This document shows positions 44,724 to 53,189 of a stretch of 59,172 bases of DNA, piece by piece. Origin of the DNA: Rathayibacter rhapontici (GTDB taxonomy: Bacteria; Actinomycetota; Actinomycetes; Actinomycetales; Microbacteriaceae); contig NZ_MUKN01000018.1 in NCBI RefSeq assembly GCF_001995175.1, positions 1 through 59,172 of the forward strand, in the 5' to 3' direction. Made by a program: the position numbers and the translations under genes. The notes below the pieces were generated by a model. The model worked only from the letters and a program-made list of their open reading frames with translations, had not been told where the DNA came from and made no database searches. Within the stretch, counting starts at the first letter, position 1. The number at the start of each line of letters is the position of its first letter.

Positions 44724-45597
44724 GGCTCCGGCCGCGGCGCGCGGGATCCTGCTCGGCGCGGCCGGCCTGCTCCTGCTCGCTCTCGTCTGGGAGGCGTACA
44801 AGGCGCTGGGGCCGGAGACCGGCGTGGTCGTGGGAGGCCTCACCGTGCTGCCGCGCACCAGCGCGATCGCGATGCCGCACCTCTGGGAGATCGCGACGCG
44901 ACTCGTCGAGCCGGTGACCGGCGCACGCGGCGCGCCGGCGCTCTGGTTCGCGGTGCTGCAGGCGAGCGCCTTCTCGCTCGGGATCGCGGCCGTCGGCTGG
45001 GTCGTCGGGGTGGTCGTCGGGATGCTGCTCGCGCTGCTCATGCAGCGGTTCCGCACGGCGGAGTCGGCGGTGCTGCCGTGGATCGTGCTGAGCCAGACGG
45101 TGCCGCTGATCGCCATCGCGCCCCTGGTGCGCCGCTGGGGCTCGCAGCTCGAGCTCGGCGCGTTCACCTGGGAGAACTGGATGTCGGTGGCCCTGATCGC
45201 CTCCTACCTCGCGTTCTTCCCCGTGTCGATCGGCGCGCTCCGCGGCCTCGGCTCGCCCGCCGCGCACCAGGTCGAGCTGATGCACGTCTACGGCGTGGGC
45301 TGGTGGAAGACGCTCGTGCGGCTGCGCCTGCCGGCGAGCGTGCCGTACCTGCTCCCCGCCCTGCGCCTGGGGGCGGTCAGCGCCGTCATCGGGACCGTGG
45401 TCGCCGAGGTCTCGATCGGCCTGCGCGGCGGCATCGGCCGCATGATCATCGAGTTCGCCTCCGCCGCCGGGGGCGACCCCGCCAAGCCCTGGGCGCCGAT
45501 CCTGGGCGCGGTGCTCGTCGGCCTCGCGGCCGCCGGCGCCGTCGCGCTGATCGGGGTCGCCCTCCGTCCGTTCCGCAGAGGGGAGCAGCCCGCATGA
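44720..45597 (+). CDS. ABC transporter permease, SsuC/ThiX type (apparent frameshift near 44731-44742)
   Basis: About 292 residues after repair. The first codons (MRLRPR) follow ATG 44720 and are in another frame from the rest. One added base in GCCGCGGCGCGCGGG leads into GILLGAAGLLLLALVWEAYK, the first membrane helix. Later features: VLPWIVLSQTVPLIAIAPLV and the EAA loop VELMHVYGVGWWKTLVRLRLP. GTG 44824 gives an open frame but would drop the first helix. The partner permease is 46406-47173. Confidence 0.85.
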
Positions 45598-46409
45598 GCG
45601 CTGCAGAGTCCGCCGTCGTCGTCGACGGCGTCACCAAGACGTTCAGCACGAAGAAGGGCGCGAGCGTCGTCGCGCTCCAGGACGTGTCGCTCGAGATCGC
45701 GGCGGGGGAGTTCGTCTCGCTGATCGGACCCTCCGGCTGCGGCAAGTCGACCCTGCTGCGGCTGATCGCGGACCTCGACGAGCCGACGTCCGGCGCGATC
45801 TCGGTGTTCGGCAAGACGGCGCGGCGCGCGCGTCTCGACCAGGACTACGGCATCGCGTTCCAGCAGGCCGGGCTGCTGCCGTGGCGCAGCATCCGCGCGA
45901 ACATCGCCCTGCCGCTCGAGCTGCACGGCGTGGGAGCCGCAGCCCGGCGCGCGAGGGTCGACGAGCTCCTCGCCCTCGTGGGGCTCGGCGACTTCGCCGA
46001 CTCCTACCCCGACCAGCTGTCGGGAGGCATGCAGCAGCGCGTCGCCATCGCCCGGGCGCTGGCCGAGAGCCCGCGGCTGCTGCTGATGGACGAGCCCTTC
46101 GGGGCGCTGGACGAGATGACGCGCGAGCGGATGCAGACGGAGCTGCTGCGGATCCGCACCGAGACCGGCGCGGCCGTCGTCTTCGTCACCCACTCGATCC
46201 CGGAGGCGGTGTTCCTCTCGGATCGCGTCGTCGTGATGTCGCCCCGCCCGGGGCGGATCCGGGACGTCCTCCCGGTCCGCCTGCCCGACGCCGCCTCGCG
46301 CGACGAGGGCGTGCGCGAGGACGAGTCGTTCTTCCGCGACGTCAGTGCCGTGCGCGAGCTCCTGCACGGCGAGGCCGCGGCGCTGCCGCGCGGGGTGGAG
46401 AACCGATGA
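45594..46409 (+). CDS. ABC transporter ATPase, SsuB/TauB/ThiZ type
   Basis: 271 residues. Walker A GPSGCGKST (45-53), signature LSGGMQQR, Walker B LLLMDEPFGALDEMTRERMQ and switch histidine VFVTHSIPEAVFLSDRVVVM identify the nitrate/sulfonate/taurine/thiamine-precursor class. It overlaps both neighbouring permease genes by 4 nt, so ATPase and permeases are made together. Confidence 0.95.
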   Translation: MSAAESAVVVDGVTKTFSTKKGASVVALQDVSLEIAAGEFVSLIGPSGCGKSTLLRLIADLDEPTSGAISVFGKTARRARLDQDYGIAFQQAGLLPWRSIRANIALPLELHGVGAAARRARVDELLALVGLGDFADSYPDQLSGGMQQRVAIARALAESPRLLLMDEPFGALDEMTRERMQTELLRIRTETGAAVVFVTHSIPEAVFLSDRVVVMSPRPGRIRDVLPVRLPDAASRDEGVREDESFFRDVSAVRELLHGEAAALPRGVENR

Positions 46410-47173
46410 CGACTCCGGCGCTCGCCCGCAGCGTCCTCGCGCCGCTGCTGCTCGGAGTCGCGGCCCTGCTCCTGTGGCAGGTCGGCGTGACGGCGTTCGA
46501 CGTGAAGCCGTTCGTGCTGCCGTCGCCGGTGTCGATCGGCGCGGAGTTCGCGCAGAACCTCGGCTCGGTGGCCTCGGGGAGCCGTGTCACCGGCGGGAAC
46601 GCGCTGATCGGCCTCGTCGTCGGAGCGGTGGTCGCGGTGCTCGTCGCGAGCCTCTCGGCGCTGCTGCGGGTCTTCGACGGCCTCGTCGCTCCGATCGTCG
46701 CGGCGGCCGCCGTGGTGCCGATCGTGGCGCTGGCGCCGGTGCTCTACACGATGTTCGGCGCGAGCGTCGAGACGGCTCGGCAGCTCGTCGCGGCGCTCGC
46801 CGTCTTCGTGCCGGTCTACGTGAACACTCTGCGGGGGCTGCGGCAGGCGACTCCGGTGCACCGCGATCTGATGCGGGCGTACGCCGCGACTCCGTGGCAG
46901 AGCACTCTCGCCGTCACGCTCCCCGCCGCCGTGCCGTTCTTCTTCACGGGACTGCGCATCGCCTCCTCCCTCGCCGTCATCTCGGCGCTGGTCGCCGAGT
47001 ACTTCGGCGGACCGGTCGGCGGCCTCGGCAAGTCGATCACGACGGCGGCCTCGGGCAGCGACTACGCGCTCGCCTACGCCTACGTGCTCGGCGCCGTGCT
47101 CGTCGGCCTCCTGTTCTACTGCGCCACCGCGGGGCTCGAGGCCTTCGCGCTCCGGCGCAGTCGCGCGCGCTGA
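46406..47173 (+). CDS. ABC transporter permease, SsuC/ThiX type
   Basis: 255 residues, about six membrane segments (first VLAPLLLGVAALLLWQVGV). EAA loop DLMRAYAATPWQSTLAVTLP. Paralogous to the permease at 44720, so the transporter probably uses a heterodimeric channel. The operon continues after 136 nt with the binding protein. Confidence 0.93.
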   Translation: MTTPALARSVLAPLLLGVAALLLWQVGVTAFDVKPFVLPSPVSIGAEFAQNLGSVASGSRVTGGNALIGLVVGAVVAVLVASLSALLRVFDGLVAPIVAAAAVVPIVALAPVLYTMFGASVETARQLVAALAVFVPVYVNTLRGLRQATPVHRDLMRAYAATPWQSTLAVTLPAAVPFFFTGLRIASSLAVISALVAEYFGGPVGGLGKSITTAASGSDYALAYAYVLGAVLVGLLFYCATAGLEAFALRRSRAR

Positions 47174-47309
47174 TCCCAGCCGCTCCCGGGCCAGCCCGGT
47201 GCTCCACCGTTCCACCCGGGTCCGCCCGGCGCTCCATCCGCACCACGGCACGTCGCTCCACAGCACCGCCCGCACGGGCACGTCCTGCACCACACCATCA
47301 GGAGGAACA

Positions 47310-48461
47310 GTGAACAGACGCACGCGCATCGCGACGACCACGACGGCGGGGCTCGCCGCCGTCGGTCTCGCGCTCACCGGATGCAGCGCATCCGGCACCG
47401 ACGACGGCGGCTCGGGCGAGGGCTCGAGCGGCCTCGCGCCGGTCACCCTGCAGCTGCAGTGGGTCGCCCAGGCCCAGTTCGCCGGGTACTACGCCGCCCT
47501 CGACCAGGGCTACTACGAGGACGAGGGCCTGGACGTGACCATCGCCGAGGGCGGCGGCGACATCGTGCCGCAGGACGTCCTCGCCTCCGGAGACGCGGAC
47601 TACGCGATCTCGTGGGTGCCGAAGGTGCTCGGGTCGATCGAGCAGGGCGCGGCGATCACCGATGTCGCGCAGATCTTCGAGCGCAGCGCCACCACGCAGA
47701 TCTCGTTCAAGGACAAGGGCATCACCTCGCCCGCCGATCTGTCCGGGAAGACGGTCGGCAGCTGGGGCTACGGCAACGAGTGGGAGCTCTTCGCCGGCAT
47801 GCAGCAGGACGGAGTGCCGCTCGAGGACATCTCGCTCGTGCAGCAGCAGTTCGACATGAACGGCTTCCTCGCCGGCGACATCGACGCGGCGCAGGCGATG
47901 ACCTACAACGAGTACGCGCAGGTGCTCGAGAGCGTGAACCCGGAGACGGGCGAGCTGTACACGCCCGACGACCTCAACGTGATCAGCTGGAACGACGTCG
48001 GCACGGCAATGCTGCAGGACGCCATCTGGGCCGACGCCGAGAAGCTCGAGAGCGACGACGCGTACGCCGAGCAGACCGTCGCGTTCGTGAAGGCCTCGAT
48101 CAAGGGCTGGATCTACGCGAAGGACAACCCGGAGGAGGCGGCCGACATCGTGACCGCCGCCGGGTCGACGCTCGGCACGAGCCACCAGCTCTGGATGACC
48201 AACGAGGTCAACAAGCTGATCTGGCCCTCCACGGGCGGCATCGGCATGATCGACGAGGCCGCCTGGCAGCAGACGGTCGACATCGCCAAGGAGACGCAGA
48301 ACGAGACCGGCGCGACGATCATCAGCGACGACCCGCCGGAGACCGCGTACTCGAACGAGTACGTCGAGAAGGCCCTGGCCGAGCTCGAGGAGGAGGGCGT
48401 CGACACGAGCGGTGCCGACTTCGCGCCGATCGAGGTGACCCTGCAGGAGGGCGGAGCCTGA
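47310..48461 (+). CDS. ABC transporter substrate-binding lipoprotein, NMT1/SsuA-like
   Basis: 383 residues, GTG start 6 nt after AGGAGG. Lipobox ALTGC, then TLQLQWVAQAQFAGYYAALDQGYYEDEGLDV, the hallmark of the NMT1/THI5-like family that binds pyrimidine precursors of thiamine, sulfonates and related small ligands. Given the catabolic genes upstream, a pyrimidine, hydantoin or N-carbamoyl compound is the likely cargo (inference). No thiamine riboswitch was seen in the 136-nt gap before it. Confidence 0.92.
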   Translation: MNRRTRIATTTTAGLAAVGLALTGCSASGTDDGGSGEGSSGLAPVTLQLQWVAQAQFAGYYAALDQGYYEDEGLDVTIAEGGGDIVPQDVLASGDADYAISWVPKVLGSIEQGAAITDVAQIFERSATTQISFKDKGITSPADLSGKTVGSWGYGNEWELFAGMQQDGVPLEDISLVQQQFDMNGFLAGDIDAAQAMTYNEYAQVLESVNPETGELYTPDDLNVISWNDVGTAMLQDAIWADAEKLESDDAYAEQTVAFVKASIKGWIYAKDNPEEAADIVTAAGSTLGTSHQLWMTNEVNKLIWPSTGGIGMIDEAAWQQTVDIAKETQNETGATIISDDPPETAYSNEYVEKALAELEEEGVDTSGADFAPIEVTLQEGGA

Positions 48462-48562
48462 TCCGTGCTCCCCGGGCCGGGGTCGTCGTCCGCGACGGCT
48501 CCGGCCCGTCGTCGTGCGGGCCCCGTCTTGCCGCTCTCCCGCCCGCTCGGCGCCGTCGGGCG

Positions 48563-48568
48563 TAAGAT
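48563..48568 (+). promoter_or_regulatory. -10 hexamer for a leaderless yceD transcript
   Basis: TAAGAT ends 8 nt before the GTG at 48577; no ribosome-binding site lies between them. The window upstream (48468-48560) shows nothing else. Confidence 0.5.
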
Positions 48569-48576
48569 GGATCCTC

Positions 48577-49170
48577 GTGACTACTTTCCGAAAGACGCCG
48601 TTCACCGTGCACGTGCGCGATCTCATCGGCCGTCCGGGGGAGATGCGCGAGCACCGTCTCGACATCGACGCGCCCGAGCAGTACGGCGAGGGGATCGTGG
48701 CGGTCCGACAGGGCGCGCCGATCGATCTCGACGTGCGCGTGGAGTCGGTGCACGAGGGCATCCTGGCCAGCGTCGAGGTCTCGGCGGAGGCCGTCGGCGA
48801 GTGCAGCCGGTGCCTGACCGACATCTCCCTGCCTGTCGATGTCGAGTTCCAGGAACTTTTCGCGTACTCTTCTGACGAAGCTTTCGACTATGAGGTTCAC
48901 GACGACCACGTGGATCTTGAACCTCTGGTCAGGGATGCGGTGGTTTTGTCGCTGCCGTTCCAGCCGGTCTGCCGGCCGGATTGTCCGGGCCTCGACCCCG
49001 TCACGGGGGAGCGGCTGGCCGATTCCTCCGAGCGCGAACCCGATGCGCCGCACGACCCCAGGTGGGCCGCGCTCGCCGGGTTGAGCGAGACGGGGAACGG
49101 TGGGGCCGCAGCGCCCGGAGCTTCCGCAGACAGCGGTGCAGGCCGTCAGGCACGCACCGAAACCGACTAG
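48577..49170 (+). CDS. YceD/DUF177 family protein
   Basis: 197 residues, GTG start. Cysteine pairs GECSRCL and CRPDCPGL are the conserved likely zinc ligands. The gene precedes rpmF as in most bacteria, and the family is tied to 23S rRNA accumulation. C-terminal tail rich in Gly/Ala/Ser and probably disordered. It heads a yceD-rpmF-rnc-mutM operon. Confidence 0.9.
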   Translation: MTTFRKTPFTVHVRDLIGRPGEMREHRLDIDAPEQYGEGIVAVRQGAPIDLDVRVESVHEGILASVEVSAEAVGECSRCLTDISLPVDVEFQELFAYSSDEAFDYEVHDDHVDLEPLVRDAVVLSLPFQPVCRPDCPGLDPVTGERLADSSEREPDAPHDPRWAALAGLSETGNGGAAAPGASADSGAGRQARTETD

Positions 49171-49205
49171 CCCCGACACGGGACACACGTAGAGAAGAGA
49201 GAATC

Positions 49206-49409
49206 ATGGCTGTTCCCAAGAGGAAGAAGTCCCGCGCGAACACCCACGCCCGTCGTTCGCAGTGGAAGGCCGAGGTCCCCACCCTGGTCAAGACCGTCGA
49301 GAACGGCAAGGTCGTCTACAGCCTCCCCCACCGCGCCAAGGTCGTCGAGGACTCCGCGGGCACCGCGCTGTTCCTCGAGTACAAGGGCCGCAAGGTCGCC
49401 GACGTCTGA
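49206..49409 (+). CDS. rpmF: 50S ribosomal protein L32
   Basis: 67 residues ([20 protein letters not shown] at the start). It contains no cysteine, so it is the zinc-independent form. AGAGAAGAGAG lies before the ATG; 35 nt after yceD. Confidence 0.97.
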   Translation: MAVPKRKKSRANTHARRSQWKAEVPTLVKTVENGKVVYSLPHRAKVVEDSAGTALFLEYKGRKVADV

Positions 49410-49458
49410 TCCGACTCCTCCGGCGAACCGTCGCCCCGCGACGGACGTCGAGTGGTCC

Positions 49459-50187
49459 ATGGTGAACCAGACTTCCGCATCACCCTCCAGCGACGACCGG
49501 TCGCGTCTGGAGGCCACGCTCGGCGTGAGCCTCGACGGTGAGCTCTTCGAGCTCGCCCTGACGCACCGGTCGTTCGCTTTCGAGCACGGCGGCATCCCGC
49601 ACAACGAGCGCCTCGAGTTCCTCGGCGACTCGATCCTCGGGCAGGCCGTGACCGTCATGCTCTACACGGAGTACCCCGCTCTGAGCGAGGGCGACCTGGC
49701 CAAGCGCCGGGCGAGCCTCGTGTCGACGGTGGCGCTGGCCGAGATCGCCCGCGGCATAGGCCTCGGCGAGTTCCTCCGCCTCGGCCGCGGCGAGGAGCTG
49801 ACCGGCGGTCGCGAGAAGGCGTCGATCCTCGCCGACACGGTCGAGGCGATCATCGGCGCGGTCTACCTCGGCACTGGGCCCGACGCCGCGCGCGATCTCG
49901 TGCTGCGCCTCATCGCCCCGCTGCGCGCCGACCCCGGCCGTTTCGGCGTCTCGATGGACCCGAAGACCAGCCTGCAGGAGGCGGCCGCCGAGCACGGCGC
50001 TCCTGCGCCCCGCTACGAGATCGCCTCGACCGGCCCCGACCACAACAAGGTCTTCGTGGCGACCGTGATCGTCGGCGGCCTGGTCACGGCCCGCGGCGAG
50101 GGGACGAGCAAGAAGGCGGCCGAGATGGCCGCGGCGCTGGACGCCTGGACGCGCCTGGCCGCGCTGCCGCCCGCCTCCGGAGCCTGA
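49459..50187 (+). CDS. rnc: Ribonuclease III
   Basis: 242 residues. Cleaves double-stranded RNA in rRNA and mRNA maturation. Signature NERLEFLGDSILG with the catalytic Glu/Asp, second acidic site DTVEAIIGAVYL, and a C-terminal double-stranded-RNA-binding domain (DPKTSLQEAAAEHG to GEGTSKKAAEMAAALDAW). Start ATG 49459; mutM begins 1 nt after the stop. Confidence 0.96.
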   Translation: MVNQTSASPSSDDRSRLEATLGVSLDGELFELALTHRSFAFEHGGIPHNERLEFLGDSILGQAVTVMLYTEYPALSEGDLAKRRASLVSTVALAEIARGIGLGEFLRLGRGEELTGGREKASILADTVEAIIGAVYLGTGPDAARDLVLRLIAPLRADPGRFGVSMDPKTSLQEAAAEHGAPAPRYEIASTGPDHNKVFVATVIVGGLVTARGEGTSKKAAEMAAALDAWTRLAALPPASGA

Positions 50188-50188
50188 C

Positions 50189-51121
50189 GTGCCCGAGCTG
50201 CCCGAGGTCGAGGTGGTGCGCGCGGGCCTCGCCCCGGCCGTCACCGGATCCCTCGTCACCGGGGTCGAGATCGTCGACGAGCGCTCGCTCAAGCGGCACG
50301 TGCATCCGCACGGCACGTTCGAGCGGCTGCTGGTCGGCCGCAGGCTCGCCGGAGCCGTGCGCCGAGGGAAGTTCCTCTGGATGCCCGCCGGCCGCGACGA
50401 GGCGCTGCTCGTGCACCTCGGGATGAGCGGGCAGGTGCTGCTGCGTGCCGCGGACGCGCCGCCGGCCAGGCTGACGCGCATCCGGATCGGCATCGAGATG
50501 AGTGATCCGGACGACGGGTCGCACCGCGAGCTCGCCCTGCACTTCGTCGACCAGCGGATCTTCGGCTCGATGGCGATCGACACGCTCGTGCCGACCCCGG
50601 ACGGCGCCCCGGGTGGCTACTCCGGCGACGGGCCGCTGGGCGACTGGACCGCACGCGTTCCCTCGCAGGTGGCGCACATCGCCCGGGACCCGCTCGACCC
50701 CTTCTTCGATCTGCCCGCGATCGTGACGGCGCTCGGACGCCGGAACAGCGGGATCAAGCGGTCGCTGCTCGATCAGACGCTGGTGAGCGGGATCGGCAAC
50801 ATCTACGCGGACGAGTCGCTGTGGGCGGCGGAGCTGCATCCGGAGCGCTCGAGCGCGTCTCTGAGCGAGCCCCGGATCCGCCGCCTCTTCGCGGAGGTGC
50901 GCTCGGTGCTCGAGCGCGCGCTGGCCGAGGGCGGCACGAGCTTCGACGCGCAGTACGTGAACGTGAACGGGGCGTCGGGGTACTTCTCGCACAGCCTGAA
51001 CGCCTACGGGCAGACGGGGAAGCCGTGCCCGCGCTGCGGTGCGGCGATCGTGCGGGTGCCGTTCATGAACCGCTCGTCGCACCTGTGCCCGCACTGCCAG
51101 CTGCTGCCGCGCGTGGCCTGA
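50189..51121 (+). CDS. mutM: Formamidopyrimidine-DNA glycosylase
   Basis: 310 residues, GTG start. Removes oxidised purines from DNA. N-terminal PELPEVEVV (catalytic Pro2 and Glu3), Lys of RRGKFLW, SGIGNIYADESLW, and the C-terminal zinc finger with two CxxC pairs (CPRCGAAIVRV ... CPHC). Typical order rnc-mutM supports the call. Confidence 0.96.
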   Translation: MPELPEVEVVRAGLAPAVTGSLVTGVEIVDERSLKRHVHPHGTFERLLVGRRLAGAVRRGKFLWMPAGRDEALLVHLGMSGQVLLRAADAPPARLTRIRIGIEMSDPDDGSHRELALHFVDQRIFGSMAIDTLVPTPDGAPGGYSGDGPLGDWTARVPSQVAHIARDPLDPFFDLPAIVTALGRRNSGIKRSLLDQTLVSGIGNIYADESLWAAELHPERSSASLSEPRIRRLFAEVRSVLERALAEGGTSFDAQYVNVNGASGYFSHSLNAYGQTGKPCPRCGAAIVRVPFMNRSSHLCPHCQLLPRVA

Positions 51122-51129
51122 CCGCGACG

Positions 51130-51150
51130 GGGATCGGGAACCCGGATCCC
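51130..51150. terminator. Hairpin between convergent mutM and DUF1275 genes
   Basis: GGGATC pairs with GATCCC around a GC-rich loop that can pair further (GGG/CCC). No T tract on either side; it may act as a bidirectional terminator. Confidence 0.45.
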
Positions 51151-51173
51151 GCTCGGAGCTCCTGCGGCGAGGG

Positions 51174-51881
51174 TCAGGCCGCGGCCTTCTCGGGCGCCGG
51201 CGCGTGCTTCACGTGCGCGACCAGGTGGCCGAAGAGCGACGCGATCAGGGTGATCGCGGCTGCGATCGCGAGGCCGAGCCAGAGGCCGACGTTCAGGGCC
51301 AGGGCACCGACTCCGGCTCCGGCCCCGATCAGCACGACGGCGGCCAGGCGGCGGAACCAGGGCTGGCCCTTGCCGCTGCCGAGCCACGAGTCGGCGGCGA
51401 GCCCGGTGATGGTCGAGGTGACGACGACGGTGGTGACGTCCTTGACGGCGATGTGGCGGGCGGTCGCCGCCTGCAGGCCCATCGCCAGGCCGAGGACTCC
51501 GGTGACGGTGAGCGCGAGCGGCTCCGGGTGCTCGGGGACGACGCCGAGGACGATCGCGAGGACGGCCATCAGCAGGCCGACGACCGTGAAGAGCCAGGTG
51601 GAGCGGGTGGTCCACCCGGTCTTCACCGGGCGCAGCACGCGGCCCCCGAGCGCGGCGCCGAGCATGAAGCCGACGAGCGCGATGATCGGACCGACGACGG
51701 GCAGGTCGGCGGCGCCGGCGAGGGCCATGCCGAGGATCACGACATTGCCGGTCATGTTGCCGGTGAAGACGCGGTCGAGCCCGAGATAGCCGACGGCGTC
51801 GATGATGCCGGTCGAGAAGGTCAGGGCGAGCATGAGGCCGAGGTGGACGTTGTCGGTGCGCGTGCGCAGGCGTCGGAACAC
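51174..51881 (-). CDS. DUF1275 (YoaK) family membrane protein
   Basis: 235 residues, GTG start at 51881. About six hydrophobic segments. TFSTGIIDAVGYLGLDRVFTGNMTGNVVILG is the family hallmark (DAxSYL...FxxNMTGN), with AMGLQAATARHIAVKDVTTVVVTSTITGL as second repeat. Function of the family is not established. A longer reading upstream is out of keeping with the membrane topology. Confidence 0.9.
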   Translation of the reverse strand: MFRRLRTRTDNVHLGLMLALTFSTGIIDAVGYLGLDRVFTGNMTGNVVILGMALAGAADLPVVGPIIALVGFMLGAALGGRVLRPVKTGWTTRSTWLFTVVGLLMAVLAIVLGVVPEHPEPLALTVTGVLGLAMGLQAATARHIAVKDVTTVVVTSTITGLAADSWLGSGKGQPWFRRLAAVVLIGAGAGVGALALNVGLWLGLAIAAAITLIASLFGHLVAHVKHAPAPEKAAA

Positions 51882-52097
51882 GGGGGTCCTGTCGTCGGAG
51901 GGAGGGGGAGGCGGCCGCGAGATGCCGGTCCGGCACGCTCGCACCCGCGTGCCGCCGGCGGAGCGGGTGTCTCGCGGCGGAGGTGCGGAGGGCTGAGCTC
52001 CGCCGATCCTGCCACGGATGCGCGCGAAGAGACGAAACACGGCTTCGGTACTGTCGGACGGTCGCGGGAGGCTCCCGCGCGGGAAGGCGGGCGGCGC

Positions 52098-53189
52098 ATG
52101 CGGTTGGCGGAGTGGGCGGTGCAGCCCGGTGAGTCGATCCCGGAGGGCGTGGAGTACCTGCCCGCGAGCTCGGACTCCGTGCTCTGGGGGCGGCTGCCCT
52201 GCGCGGGCGACCGCGCGGTGCTGAGCATCGACTCCGGCACCGAGGTCGTCATCGACACCCTCAGCCACGAGGGGGTGCTGGAGGATCAGGGCCGCGATCC
52301 GGTCGCGTTCTTCGGCCGGCACGGCGTCGCTCCCGAGGGAGTGCTGCGCGACGCGATCGAGCTCGCCGCCTCCGGTCCGTTCCGCGACGTCGAGGTCGAC
52401 GGCCCGCACGTCGTCACCGGCCCGATCGCGGTGAGGGGCGCGCAGCCGGGCGACCTGCTGCGGATGACCCTGCTCGAGGCCGAGCCGCGCGTGCCCTACG
52501 GAGTGATCTCGAACCGGCACGGCCGCGGTGCGCTGCCGGGGGAGTACCCGCTCGCCGCGGGGCCCTTCAGCGCGTTCGCGCACGTCGAGGTCGGCGCGGA
52601 CGGCGTCCGCCGCGGGGTGCTGCCGCTGGTGCCGGGCGGCGAGCGCTCGGCGCGCTTCGAGCTGCACCCGTTCCTCGGGATCATGGGCGTCGCCGTCGCG
52701 GGCGGCGAGCGTCCCCACTCCGTGCCGCCCGGGCCGCACGGCGGCAACATCGACATCTCGCTGCTGACGGCGGGGACGAGCCTCTACCTGCCGGTGCAGG
52801 TGCCGGGCGCGCTCGCGTACGTCGGCGACCCGCACTTCGCGCAGGGCGACGGCGAGGTCGCGCTCACGGCGATGGAGGCGAGCCTACGCGTCCGGGTGCG
52901 CTTCGAAGTGGTGACGCGCGCCGACGCGCTCGAGGCGTTCGGCGAGCTCGTCGGGCCGCTGGGCGAGACGAGCGAGTTCCTGGTGCCCACCGGGATGGAC
53001 GCCGACCTCGACATCGCGGTGCAGAACTGCGTGCGCGCGGCGATCGCGCTGCTCCAGGCGCGCTACGGGATGGACGCGAGCCTGGCCTACGCGTACCTCA
53101 GCGCTGCGACCGACTTCAACATCTCGCAGGTCGTCGACCTGGTGAAGGGCGTGCACGCCCGCGTGCGGACGGCGGACTTCGATGTCTGA
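52098..53189 (+). CDS. Acetamidase/formamidase family protein
   Basis: 363 residues. Beta-sandwich amidase of the FmdA/AmdA family: GPIAVRGAQPGDLLRMTLLE, HPFLGIMGVA, PHGGNIDISLLTAGTSLYLPV and GDPHFAQGDGEVALTAMEAS are the conserved blocks, including the metal-binding His and Asp. Acts on small amides, releasing ammonia. It overlaps the next gene by 8 nt and opens the purine/ureide cluster. CGAAACACGG at 52031 upstream resembles half of the shared GlnR-like site. Confidence 0.9.
   Translation: MRLAEWAVQPGESIPEGVEYLPASSDSVLWGRLPCAGDRAVLSIDSGTEVVIDTLSHEGVLEDQGRDPVAFFGRHGVAPEGVLRDAIELAASGPFRDVEVDGPHVVTGPIAVRGAQPGDLLRMTLLEAEPRVPYGVISNRHGRGALPGEYPLAAGPFSAFAHVEVGADGVRRGVLPLVPGGERSARFELHPFLGIMGVAVAGGERPHSVPPGPHGGNIDISLLTAGTSLYLPVQVPGALAYVGDPHFAQGDGEVALTAMEASLRVRVRFEVVTRADALEAFGELVGPLGETSEFLVPTGMDADLDIAVQNCVRAAIALLQARYGMDASLAYAYLSAATDFNISQVVDLVKGVHARVRTADFDV

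Noticed and set aside
44824..44826. GTG 44824 as start of the first SsuC-type permease
   Set aside because: It would remove the first membrane helix, which is clearly encoded upstream in the same frame; a one-base error after ATG 44720 explains the data better.
47174..47309. Thiamine riboswitch before the NMT1-like binding protein
   Set aside because: The conserved CTGAGA and related core blocks are not present in the gap.
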